From Allantophomopsis cytisporea (taxonomy: Eukaryota > Ascomycota > Leotiomycetes > Phacidiales > Phacidiaceae), in assembly GCA_024752435.1 (NCBI GenBank), contig CP103026.1, positions 806,001 through 870,000 of the forward strand: DNA of 64,000 nucleotides, in the 5' to 3' direction. The notes under the pieces were generated by a model that saw nothing but the letters and a program-made list of their open reading frames with translations, had not been told where the DNA came from and searched no databases. Position numbers and translations under genes: made by a program. This document shows positions 37,182-47,512 of this stretch, piece after piece (positions within the stretch are counted from its first letter, which is position 1; every line of letters starts with the position of its first letter).

Positions 37182-38539
37182 ATGTCTTCTCACAACCGTC
37201 CGAAATCTGGCACCTCCTTTCGCTTTGCTTTGTACAATCCCAAACCACTCTTCATGGGAGTCTACGCACCCAACGAGCTGCGCTGGGTGAAGGTCATCCC
37301 AGACCAAGACCGCGAAGCACACCGCAAGTCCTTCACACCGACCGATGTCCATGACATTGTGAATGGCCATTCCCTCTCCTTCTCCGAGCTCCTCGAGCGC
37401 GCCCAAGCAGGCGAAGAATACCCCCACCGTTGCGCTAGAATCACCATTGCTCACAAGATAGCCTCCTTCCCAGCTCACAGCAAGAAGCTCCGGCGCATCG
37501 TGCGCGCCTTAGGTATGGACGTCGATTACACCTCCATTGTGCAAACTACCGAACGCGGTCGAGCACTCCACGCTAAGATCCTTTTCGTCCCTGGAGATAC
37601 CGTATTGCGTGTCAACAAGCCTCTTGTCCTTGTCCCTGAGATTGCTGCGCTGGGCTATACGTGCGCTTATTGCTTTAAGGAGATCGATGAGGTGAAGAGA
37701 TGTACTCAGTGCAAGAGCAGTGGCTACTGTAGCAAGTCCTGTCAGAAGGATGATTGGAGCGCCTACCACAAGTATGAGTGCGCGGCTCTGACCAGGGCGA
37801 AGAAGGCATCTGGCCGCGAGCAGGAACCACCTACGGTCATTAGAGCCATGATTCAGCTGTTGCTTCGCGAGAAATCTCCAAAGGCATACGTCGATCAGCG
37901 ATGGAAGGATATGGAGCACCATTTCACTGATGTTAGAAAGAGAGGAGCAGATGTGGTTGGTGAGGTGATGTTGCAGGTTCAGGCTGTTATGGCGTACGGC
38001 GAACTGGATGAGAAGTATAGGAAGTGGGCACTTGGTTTGCTCTGTCGTGTGAGTTGGCTCCCATTAATACTTGGCATATGTTTGACTTGGTGGTTGTGGC
38101 TAACAAGGACTAGATGAATTGCAATGCTTTCAGAGTTACCAGCCCCACCACAAACCGTCCTCTTGGTCTTTGTTTCGATCCTGTACTTGGACTATTCAAC
38201 CACTCGTGTCGACCAAATGCTGCTGTTGAATTTAATGGTCGCGTTGCTACTGTGAAAGCACTCGAGCCTATTCAGGTGGGTGAGGAGATTTGCATCTCAT
38301 ACATCGGTAAGTCAACATGTTTACCATCCTCAAGAGTTTCTGTGCGACGAGTGGATGTCATTTCACATCCAAGCATTAGACCAATCTCTCACATGAATCA
38401 TGCTTCAACTCCCTTTTCAGCCATGGCTAACATGAGGGTGTATACAGATACCACGTTGGATGCCAAGACACGTCAAGCCGAGCTCAAAAAAACGTACTTC
38501 TTCAAGTGCGCCTGCAAAGCATGCTGCAGCCCGAAGTAG
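37182..38539 (+). CDS. SET domain methyltransferase with MYND zinc finger (SMYD-like)
   Basis: Three exons (37182-38048, 38114-38306, 38448-38539) give 383 residues. Residues 1-125 match nothing I know. The SET core begins near 130 (LHAKILFVPGDTVLRVNKPL) and is interrupted by a MYND finger (CAYCFKEIDEVKRCTQCKSS, then YCSKSCQKDDWSAYHKYEC). It resumes with LGLFNHSCRPNA (NHSC, S-adenosylmethionine site), then GEEICISYIDTTL with the conserved Tyr, and the post-SET cysteines (FFKCACKACC). SMYD-type enzymes methylate lysine in histones or other proteins; the substrate here is unknown. The second intron is 141 bases, divisible by three and free of stops, so retention would only insert 47 residues. 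Splicing is preferred because it creates the canonical ISYID motif. Confidence 0.88.
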
Positions 38540-38676
38540 GATGGGGATGAAGAATTATTGACATAAAAATCACCGTACAGGTTATGATACACGAAATGAC
38601 AGACCACTCAGGAAATGAATAACATTACAAAATCTTTACAAACCCCATGACTTCCCATGTGATGACTATATATGAC

Positions 38677-39861
38677 CTACAACTCTTTATGCATCTGCCC
38701 AACCTTTGACCTGCTCTCCTTCAACATCTTCGTGAGATCCTTGCTCCACCCATCGTTCTTCGTTCCCACCTTCTCAATATGGTACTCCCAGCATGCATCT
38801 TCGAATTCCTGCGCCGCCACAGTACAGAACTTTTCGTCCCTAGCCACGTCACGCGGCCACACGCCTATATAAGCCCCCATATCCTCATCGAGAAAGTTGT
38901 CAGCCACCAACTGCGAGATCTTAACCCGAACGCTGGCCCAGTCGTCTCTCTCCCGTATAAGCATCTTCAACAACATCGGCCCCATGTCAGAGTTCAGGAA
39001 GTCATTTCGCAGATCCGGGTGCCTGAGGAGACCATTCACGAACGAGAGCAATGCTTTGACCGTCCCGGCGTCTGGTTCCTGCGTAATTTGCTGAATCATG
39101 GAATGGGGGAGGTTGCCGACTATCGGGGCCCAGGAGCCGATCATGCCCTCTACAGCCGTGGGATTGTTCTGCACGGCGCCGCTGAGAATCGAAGCAGCTG
39201 CGTGTCGAAGTGGGGCATTTTCGGCTCCAGTAATAGCCAGAATCTCATTGAGGGCTTTGATTACAGCCACATTCTCAGATATCTGCACACCGTAGTAGAT
39301 GTCGTGGGCCAGGTCGGAGAGATCAGAGAGAGCGTCGGTTACTGCTTGACCACCGGGCTGTGTTTGAAGAGCCTTGATGGCGTTGAGGTGTCTCTGGATA
39401 GTCTTGATGGCATGGACATAGATGTTGCCATCTTCCTCGCCCTCCCTTGGAGGCTGGATCTTCCCGGCAGCCTCGTAGGCTGGAGGCTTTTGCGGGACTT
39501 GGTCTCGCATTGCAGGTTTCTGGGTCACTTCCTCGCTTTCTGGTTGCTCTACTACAACCACACCGCTATCAGTGATGTCCTCTGTGATACTTTCATCACC
39601 TTCCATTGGGATGTTGAGTCTGGCCTCTTTCTTGCCAGAGTAGATGTCCATACGGACGTGAAGGCCAGGTGGCAAATCTTGGTCATCGTGGATAATTTGG
39701 AAGTCCTCTGTAGCTTGGAATAACCTGGGATAGCATTCTGCTGGGTTATTGGTGTGGCAGATGAGATCTGAATTGGCGGGTGGGGAGGCTGCTGGTGCTG
39801 CTGCGATGGCCAGTGCCACACAGCAGAGCCCCGTTACGTACTTGAGGGGACGTGTGAACAT
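38677..39861 (-). CDS. sil1: ER nucleotide-exchange factor SIL1
   Basis: Single exon, 394 residues from the Met at 39861. That Met starts a clean signal peptide (MFTRPLKYVTGLCCVALAIA), while the longer frame from 39897 adds twelve polar residues in front of it. The body has armadillo-like helices (AVIKALNEILAITG, NNPTAVEGMIGSWAPIVGNL, DMGPMLLKMLIRERDD) typical of Sil1, which releases ADP from the ER Hsp70 Kar2/BiP. The protein ends HKEL, an HDEL-like ER retention signal. The SMYD-like gene ends 137 bases away on the other strand, and the chromodomain gene stop lies 73 bases upstream of this start. Confidence 0.85.
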   Translation of the reverse strand: MFTRPLKYVTGLCCVALAIAAAPAASPPANSDLICHTNNPAECYPRLFQATEDFQIIHDDQDLPPGLHVRMDIYSGKKEARLNIPMEGDESITEDITDSGVVVVEQPESEEVTQKPAMRDQVPQKPPAYEAAGKIQPPREGEEDGNIYVHAIKTIQRHLNAIKALQTQPGGQAVTDALSDLSDLAHDIYYGVQISENVAVIKALNEILAITGAENAPLRHAAASILSGAVQNNPTAVEGMIGSWAPIVGNLPHSMIQQITQEPDAGTVKALLSFVNGLLRHPDLRNDFLNSDMGPMLLKMLIRERDDWASVRVKISQLVADNFLDEDMGAYIGVWPRDVARDEKFCTVAAQEFEDACWEYHIEKVGTKNDGWSKDLTKMLKESRSKVGQMHKEL

Positions 39862-39934
39862 GTTGTTGAGTGAGTAAACAAAGGGATCGTGTGACAAGGT
39901 ATTGTGACCTATTAAATCCAGAACAAACAGGTAG

Positions 39935-40372
39935 TCAAGGTGCAGTGACGACTCCTATGTGGCCTTTCACGTGTCTCTTGAGCCTTCTCAGTATTCGCCG
40001 CTGTCTTTCAAGTTTCTCGACCTCAAAGAATGCTCGTTCAAATGCTCGTAGATCAAAGGGCTTCGATTTACCCTCCTTTTGTTTTTCTTTTTCGGCTTGC
40101 CAGTTATTTATAATATCAGGTCGGTCGCGAAACGTGTCACTTGTTGACCTTTCCCAGCTAGATCTAACAAGAGGACAGTTTTCCCATTTAACGAGGTACC
40201 AAATCCTATGGACGTCCTTTATCTCCGTTAAAATGCACTCAACAGGATGGAATTCGCCGTCGTCACTCTCAAGAGAAGCTATAGAGTCCACATCATCGTC
40301 TCCAGCAAAATCATCGAATACCCAGACTCGTGCAGTCATTGTAGGAAAGAATTCATGGGGGAAATTGTGCAT
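39935..40372 (-). CDS. small chromodomain protein
   Basis: From the first in-frame ATG (40372) the product has 145 residues; the frame stays open without ATG up to a possible acceptor (TTGCAG) at 40530. The chromodomain reads VECILTEIKDVHRIWYLVKW, then ENCPLVRSSWERSTS, then FRDRPDIINNWQ. The aromatic cage Tyr/Trp residues (YLVKW, SSWE) are present, suggesting methyl-lysine reading. An acidic patch lies before it, and a basic helix (FFEVEKLERQRRILRRLKRH) after it. Stand-alone small chromodomain proteins are common in such fungi. There is no reverse transcriptase or integrase nearby, so it is not part of an intact retroelement. The true 5' end is uncertain because a divergent gene starts at 40565. 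Confidence 0.65.
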   Translation of the reverse strand: MHNFPHEFFPTMTARVWVFDDFAGDDDVDSIASLESDDGEFHPVECILTEIKDVHRIWYLVKWENCPLVRSSWERSTSDTFRDRPDIINNWQAEKEKQKEGKSKPFDLRAFERAFFEVEKLERQRRILRRLKRHVKGHIGVVTAP

Positions 40373-40564
40373 TCTAGTAATCGTAAGGTTGTGATTCGAC
40401 GTTGATGTAATAACATCCCTGCTATCTGCACTCTCATTCGCCCGGGCTTTTAGCGCGATTGGCGTCTGAGCTTCGTCAATCACGACTGACGACGTTCGGA
40501 TTGAGATAGGGTCTCTCGGTCGTAGGATATCTGCAATTGAAGAGATCAGTTGCTACAGCACATT

Positions 40565-41193
40565 ATGAACGCATTACGGCAAAGGGCAGTCCAGTCAGCT
40601 GGACGAGTCGGTGCCAGATGCACTGCCCGTTACTCCACCGCAGAACACGGAAAGACTGGCGAAGCGCATGGTCACCACCACGCTGGACCAAAGGATGAGC
40701 CTCTTGGTGTACGTTCTCTCACGAAATGAAATTGCAAGAAGGATACTGATCATCTGCTAGGTCCAAGTTTGGTTCGCCCTCGGCGCAGTCCCATTCTCCT
40801 ACATCGTCTACCAACTCTCCCGCGAATCCAAGGACGGCAAGGCTTCTGCCATCTCACGATTGATCGACTCTTACTCGGAGTACAAAGAGAAATGGGTCGC
40901 CAGAAACACTCTTCATACAGCTATGATTGAGCAAGCCGCCTTTGACCGAAACTTGTTCCAGAGCTCTAAGGGTAGCTCTCACGTCAACCTCAGATTCCCG
41001 GAGTAAGTCGTCTGTCGAGGGCTAGTGGTAACGATGCTAACTCAGGCGCAGAATTTTCAACACTGGATCTCCATTCAATGTTTCTGCTGGTCAGGGCGGT
41101 GCCGGCATGGACAAGTTGGTTGCACATTATGAGAAGTTGAACGCAGATGCTGAGGAGGCTAAGGTCCAGGCCTTGGCTGCCAAGAAGCTCTAA
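40565..41193 (+). CDS. probable mitochondrial complex I 17.8 kDa-type accessory subunit
   Basis: Three exons (40565-40708, 40761-41002, 41052-41193) give 175 residues. The N terminus is a basic mitochondrial presequence (MNALRQRAVQSAGRVGARCT) followed by a His-rich stretch (HGKTGEAHGHHHAG). A single membrane segment follows (VWFALGAVPFSYIVYQL), then NTLHTAMIEQAAFDRNLFQ and FPEIFNTGSPFNVSAG, and an Ala/Glu-rich helix to the end. The motif order resembles, from memory, the fungal NADH:ubiquinone oxidoreductase 17.8 kDa subunit; I could not confirm this. It is in any case an inner-membrane mitochondrial protein. Introns are 52 and 49 bases. Confidence 0.65.
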
Positions 41194-41729
41194 TGTACAA
41201 AATTGAATACCCTTACAAGCATCCTGTCAAGTCCGTTATTTTGTGCCTTTCGCTGATGATACGGATTGTAACTCAAGCGTGTGTTATGAGTAGAATCATA
41301 TTTCTCTACATATGCATAATCATGGTAGGTGAGGGCAGACCTTGTATTGACTAATCCATTTCGCTCACCTGCTCTTGACTTTCAACTGGAATGGGAAATA
41401 AAAGGCGGGGACTTGGTGGAAAAAATCGTAAAGGTTCTTGCCTTTCTGTAGACAGTCACCGGAACACTTTGTCGTACTTACCTCAAGAGGCGGTGCTCAT
41501 CTTCTTTAATGTCTTTCCTTACCAGTCCATCATCAGCCTTAGAAACGACACAGAAACAAGACATTTATATTTATTCTATTACCGCATTCAAAGACTTCTA
41601 TACATCATAATCACTTGCACGACTCAAGTTCGATCGACATCTACTAAGAGCTCCTCCTTAGAATTCACCTATCCTAGGATTCGTCTCTGTGACCTCATAA
41701 TTCAATTCCTTGCTGCTTCTATAACAGCT

Positions 41730-42976
41730 ATGCCTTTCTGCAGCAATCCAGCCAGAGCTACTGCACAAATCTTTGGTCCCGAAACTAGACGGCGAAGAAG
41801 AAACGCTGCCTCCAATCCGCCACCACCTGACCCGGAAATCTTACGAAGACAAGGTAAGCTGAATGTAGCCGATCCGGTAGCTGTAGTTTTTGACAAGGAG
41901 ACTCTTTAGGACCTCCGTTTGAGGAGGCCATAATTGATCCCGATCAGTGCGGTCATCCTCACAGAGGGGTCATTCAACGTGTTGATTCCCGAGTGTTAAA
42001 TCCTGAAGCTGAAAATGTGCAACTATGCTGGACACCACATAAAGGTTGGGGTCTTTTTGCCCGCCGGAAGTTCGCCGTTGATGAGACCATCATTCAGGAG
42101 GTCGCTCTTGTCACTAGCAAGAAATTCCCTAACGAAGACTGCAAGTTGGAACTTTATTTCGATCACCTGGGTGCGACTGAGGAGCAGAAACAGGCAGTTG
42201 AAAAGCTCAGTCTCTGTGTGAAGTCAACCAACGGACTCTGTACTCGCTTGAAGGCCAACCTCCCCTCGAAACGAAAGAACGAGAATAAGATCTATGCCAT
42301 TTTTAAAGCCAACGCAGTAAACTTAGGCTCCTCGAATGGATATGGAGTTTATCAATGGGCTAGTAGGATCAACCATACTTGCCAACAGTCGAATTGTACC
42401 AAGACTTATGATTATCGGGACAAGAGCATCACCGTCAAAGCCAATACAGCTATCTGTAAAGGACAAGAGTTACTGTTTAATTATTTCCCCGAATTGACGG
42501 TCAACGGAGTACGCATAACAAAGGAAAACGGCTTCACTTGTCGATGTGATTCGTGCGAAGTTCAGAGAGAACTCCCAACTCCGAAGCAATATCTCGTGTA
42601 CGCGTTGACGGGCAGGTGGAGATACCGTCCTTTAGGCAAAGAAAAGAAACATCAGCAGGGACGGAAATCATCTAACGATGAGTCTAACGATATCTATCTG
42701 CTAGATCCAGATCGACAGGGTGAGGAAAGCGAGGCAGTCAGGAGACCTGCGAGAAGTCCGGAACGAAACCCAGAAGTGATCCGTCAGGAAGACTCGCCAG
42801 AGGCTGATACAGCAAACTTGTCAACTAGCCTTTCAGAAAGATTGTCAGAATTCTCTCGAATGTTTGGTCCAATCAGACAGTCATCCCTTCCAGTGGATAT
42901 GTCAGCATCTTCTCAAATGACTGAACCTATCAAGCCGTCAGGGAGAAGGGCAGAACTGCTATCGTCTAGCATTTAA
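41730..42976 (+). CDS. SET domain protein of the fungal TPR/SET-like class
   Basis: Two exons (41730-41853, 41910-42976) with a 56-base intron give 396 residues. The SET motifs are GWGLFARRKFAVDETIIQE at the start, ASRINHTCQQSNC (the NHxC pseudoknot), KGQELLFNYF with the conserved Tyr, and post-SET FTCRCDSCEVQ. The C-terminal 130 residues are polar and disordered. The first 60 residues are Arg/Pro-rich (ETRRRRRNAASNPPPPDPE). The start at 41730 is preferred over the one at 41391 because the upstream 113 codons look like untranslated leader and match nothing. It shares no MYND finger with the other SET gene 3 kb upstream, so the two are not a recent duplication. Substrate unknown. Confidence 0.82.
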
Positions 42977-43451
42977 CTGACTAAGCTATCTGTCAGAGCG
43001 TATAAAGATCAAGGGGCGAGGTCGCTTTGGAGGAGATGTTGAATGTTGGGAATCTGCGATATGCTTTTCAACGTACTTTTCCGGCAGACAGCAACTAGCG
43101 TGTATAATATAGTCGTGATGGTTTCGACTGTCACACAGCAATAAATCCGTGTACAAATACATAGCACATGACACTGAAACATAACCGATGAATTGCAGGA
43201 TCTACATGAGTCGACGGTGCTGGATGTGCAGAAGCATCAAAACTAACCCATCAATATTAAAAAGACTACGCAAAGGCTACATAAAGTACACTCAAAGAGT
43301 CTGCCATGCGATGATGCTACCTTCATACGCCTCCAGAGCCATGGCTCTTACCAATGCAACCCCTGAATCAACGCCATTTCGCTAAAGTGATGTTTGGACA
43401 AATGAGACCAGGTTCCATTCAATCCTCAAGCTCGTTTCCATAAAATTTCAC
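42977..43451. other. spacer between convergent SET and SPT2 genes
   Basis: 3' flanks only. No gene recognised. Confidence 0.5.
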
Positions 43452-44495
43452 TTATCGACGGTTCTTGGCAGCCAGAGCAGCAAGTCGTCTCCGCTTTTCC
43501 TCCTTGAGGCGATTCTCCTCCTTCAATGCAAGCTCATCCTCTCTTCTTGCAATGCGGGCTGCTGCCTCCTCTTCTTCGTCCACCTCATACGCTGCTGCCT
43601 CCATATCAGATGAACCGTCAGATCCATATCCTCTTTCCTCTTCTTCCTCCTCCTCCTCCTCCTCTTCGTCGCTCGCAGCATATCTATAGCGGCGTGGGGC
43701 GTCGTATTCAGGGGAGCGACTGCGATACGCTGGTCTCTGAGATTGTGGTCTTATAGGCGCTGCAGTCTTCTTCATAGCTGCTGGATTTGGTCGAGCTGTA
43801 CCAGTATAACCAGTCGTAGCCGTTGCTGCTTTCTTGACCTTCTTCGCTGGCTCCGGCGCGGCTTTAGTAGTCTCACGGCCATTCGTACCCCGTCCATTAA
43901 GACCATTCCTCGCAGGTAGAGCCTGCCCTTTCCTCCTAGAATCTCCACTTGAGTCTCTCGAAGCATGTGATCCTACCCCTTTTTTGACTCCTGTCTTCTG
44001 CATGTCTCGTTCCTTCTTGCTTGGCATTCGCTCGACTGGCTTGTGTTGAATCTTTCCAACCTGGCCAAGATTGGCTTGTGCCGCCTTTGCTCTGGCCATA
44101 GTGTCCGCAAATGAACCTTTCTTGGGTGGTTTGGCTGGGGTTGCAGCAGCCGTGGGTGCTTTTGTTTGAGTGCCATTTTGGCCCACAGGCTTGTTGCTCG
44201 TGCTTGTTGACGAGGACGGCTGAGCACGTGAGGCTAACGTCGGTCTCTGATTGTTTGACTGTATTGTAGTTGATGGCTTTGGTCTTGTTGGATGGGCGGT
44301 GCTCTGATCAAGTCTCGGAAGCTTTTCCCCCGCCCTCCGCAAGTCATCGTCTGCCTTTCGCTTTGGAGGGGCTGTCGGGCTTGGGAGGGCAGATACAGGC
44401 GCAGGAGAGCCCGTAATTTGGGCGAGTAAATCTCCGATCTACAAAAGTCAGTACCAAAGATGCCTTTGTCGCACTAGACGTGTACTCACCGGCAT
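43452..44495 (-). CDS. spt2: SPT2-type chromatin protein
   Basis: A six-base first exon (44495-44490, Met-Pro) and exon 2 (44438-43452) are joined across a 51-base intron and give 330 residues. The N terminus then reads MPIGDLLAQITGSP. The middle is Lys/Arg/Ser/Thr/Pro-rich with KKGSFADTMARAKAAQANLG and RMPSKKERDMQ. The C-terminal SPT2 domain has the acidic run (EEEEEEEEEE) followed by the histone-binding helices (RIARREDELALKEENRLKEE, KRRRLAALAAKNRR). Spt2 binds H3-H4 and helps nucleosome reassembly behind RNA polymerase. The six-base exon was chosen because exon 2 upstream of its first Met is open and well formed as far as the acceptor, and ATGCCG precedes a perfect GTGAGT donor. Confidence 0.85.
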
Positions 44496-45190
44496 TTTGA
44501 TTGTATGATGTGGTGACAAAGAGCGTGCAGAGACAACCCAGTCAATAATGTATGAAGGCTATCGCATGGCCGATATGGACCGTCTAAGTTCTACAAGCAC
44601 ATAGAAAGTGTTCTAGTGAATAGCGGGTGGATGATGCGGGTTGGAAGAAGGCGATGTTGAGTTGGTGACGATGGCGTGGCGTAGATTTATATGTTCTGCA
44701 CAAAAGGCACTTCTAGTCTTCTAGTTGCTACTGCGGCGCATCTCTGGCAGAACACCAGAAGAGGCTCCCGAAAATAACGGGTCACACACATCCTTGGCAT
44801 CTGGTCATCTTCAAGCTTTCCTTTTATGGACTAGCAGCCCTAGATCTTTCACCTCCAGCATTCTCTGCTCATGCCTGGCTGCCTGGTCTACCTTCGGCCT
44901 CGCTTAAGGGATGTGCGGCCGCTCTTAGCCCACTGACAAAGTTCTACGAAAATCGTCCATCTTTAAACGAAATCGACAACCACTCTACGAACGATAAGTT
45001 TCAGTCTCCGCCCAACTCTGCGGTTAAATTGATTGATCCTCTTGTTCTCTTCCAACAAACAACCAACAGTGAGTATTCCAACCCATATGCGCCTATGTGT
45101 CGACAGATATACATCTTTAGTACATTGCCGCGCATTTGCGACGACCTTTCTTGCATCTTAAAAACTGACTGAAATGCCAGATCCATCAAA
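44496..45190. promoter_or_regulatory. divergent upstream region of spt2 and ribosomal P2 genes with a 5' leader intron
   Basis: No coding gene. A likely intron in the P2 leader runs from 45068 (GTGAGT) to 45180 (CCAG), ending ten bases before the start codon. Leader introns are common in fungal ribosomal protein genes. Confidence 0.55.
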
Positions 45191-45579
45191 ATGAAGTACC
45201 TCGCTGCATACCTCCTCCTCCAGCTCGGTGGCAAGGACGCACCATCTGCTGCTGACATCAAGTCCGTTATCGAGTCTGTCGGTATCGATGTTGATGAGGA
45301 GCGCGTCAGCACCCTCATCAAGGAGCTTGAGGGCAAGACCATCTCCGAGGTATGATGAAATGCAAAGTTTTGACTCGTAAACGCTTTACTAACAAAATGT
45401 AGTTGATCGCTGAGGGTTCCTCCAAGCTTGCCTCCGTCCCATCTGGTGGTGCCGGTGCTGCCCCAGCTGCCGGTGGTGCTGCTGCCGCTGGCGGTGCCGC
45501 TGCTGAGGAGAAGGCCGAGGAGAAGGCTGAGGAGAAGGAGGAGTCCGATGAGGACATGGGTTTCGGTCTTTTCGACTAA
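45191..45579 (+). CDS. rpp2: 60S acidic ribosomal protein P2
   Basis: Two exons (45191-45349, 45403-45579) give 111 residues, the usual size. The N-terminal dimerisation domain reads MKYLAAYLLLQLGGKDAPSA and IESVGIDVDEERVSTLIKEL. It is followed by an Ala/Gly hinge, an acidic run and the conserved end ESDEDMGFGLFD that recruits translation GTPases. P1 and P2 together form the ribosomal stalk. The MKYLAAYLLL start distinguishes P2 from P1. Codon use is strongly biased to C-ending codons, as expected for high expression. Confidence 0.96.
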
Positions 45580-46200
45580 GCAACCAATATCCATCGTTAG
45601 CAACCTGCCACTCACGACTTTACGACGGTGTATACTACGGGTGTGCATGGCCTAGTGGATATGGGATGGGAATTGCACGAATGTGGGCTATCCGGTACAT
45701 GTTAAAGGGTCGGAAATGGTTTCCTGAATCTTCGAAGATTTGCGTACGTGCATACAGATAGTACAATACGAATGTGTCCCTCCCAAACGATTGAAACATG
45801 CCTGAAATGTCGCTGTGATTTTGACATTTGTGTAATTGCGCGTAAACATGGATGTTTTGTACTATACCGCGAATTTCATAAGAGCACGCCGAGTCAACCA
45901 CGAATCACGACACAGATTATTCAGGATTGTCAATTCAATAGCATACGTGAATCACAATCCCAATTACCTTTCAATTATAACCGTGTTTTCTCTCTACCAT
46001 ATTCCTAGTCGGGCTCTTATCGTTACATCCTTGTCCATATCGGGAAAATTGCCAAGACTTCCGTGAGGGTTGGTTGCCCTACATTTCGACGCTAGTGCCC
46101 CAGAACCGATACGAGCCAGATTGGGCGGCGGACCTCGAATTTTGAACTCCATCCACGACGTCGACAATCCCATCCACCTTTTCGACAAATTACCGCAAAG
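45580..46200. other. spacer between tandem ribosomal protein genes
   Basis: 3' flank of P2 and promoter of uS19. No gene recognised. A weak GTGCATGGCCTAGTGGAT sequence at 45641-45658 resembles an A box, but no B box follows. Confidence 0.5.
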
Positions 46201-46928
<728 letters not shown>

Positions 46929-47512
46929 GCGGACGATATCCAATGGGTTATATGGGATGGTATGGATGGATGGGCTTCTGCTAGTTATTTCAGCAATAAA
47001 AATCAGCTGTAGCAGATAGCAATGGAGTCTATACGGGTCATGCCGAACTAAAATTTCAAATGTTTTAAAAGTTTTCATCGTGACATTCTTATTGCACTTA
47101 TACGTCAAGTATAAATCTACTGGTGACGTCAATAAAACTCTATGGTATGAGATGCTAGGTCGAGTAATATATCATTATTTTCTATGCACTTCAATCAATC
47201 TATCTATCGTACAGTCGTTCACAAGGTATTCAGTTGTAGAGAGGCTAAGTCCGCAAACCTGCACCGCTAATCTGGAATTGATGGCAAAACGTGCCAGGCT
47301 GCGTACGGGTACTTCGTTGCAGAAATAATTGTGACGGAGAAGTTTAGTGGATCAGGGATTTCGAGGCATAGCTCTGTGACAATATGAAAAGGAGGACGGT
47401 GTGTGATTTTGAGTGCTATTGTGAAGAATAACCGATACAGCAAAGAAGCAAGCCAACGTGAAGAAACAACTTCCACCCGTGAATTAAAATAGCGAAATTA
47501 TTAGAGGGAAGC
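46929..47512. other. spacer between convergent genes
   Basis: AT-rich 3' flanks of uS19 and the NUFIP1-type gene. No gene seen. Confidence 0.5.

Noticed and set aside
41391..41729. N-terminal extension of the second SET protein
   Set aside because: Open by chance; hydrophobic and unlike coding sequence, and the natural start at 41730 precedes the conserved exon.
45641..45660. Possible tRNA A box after the P2 gene
   Set aside because: No B box in the next 100 bases and no cloverleaf.
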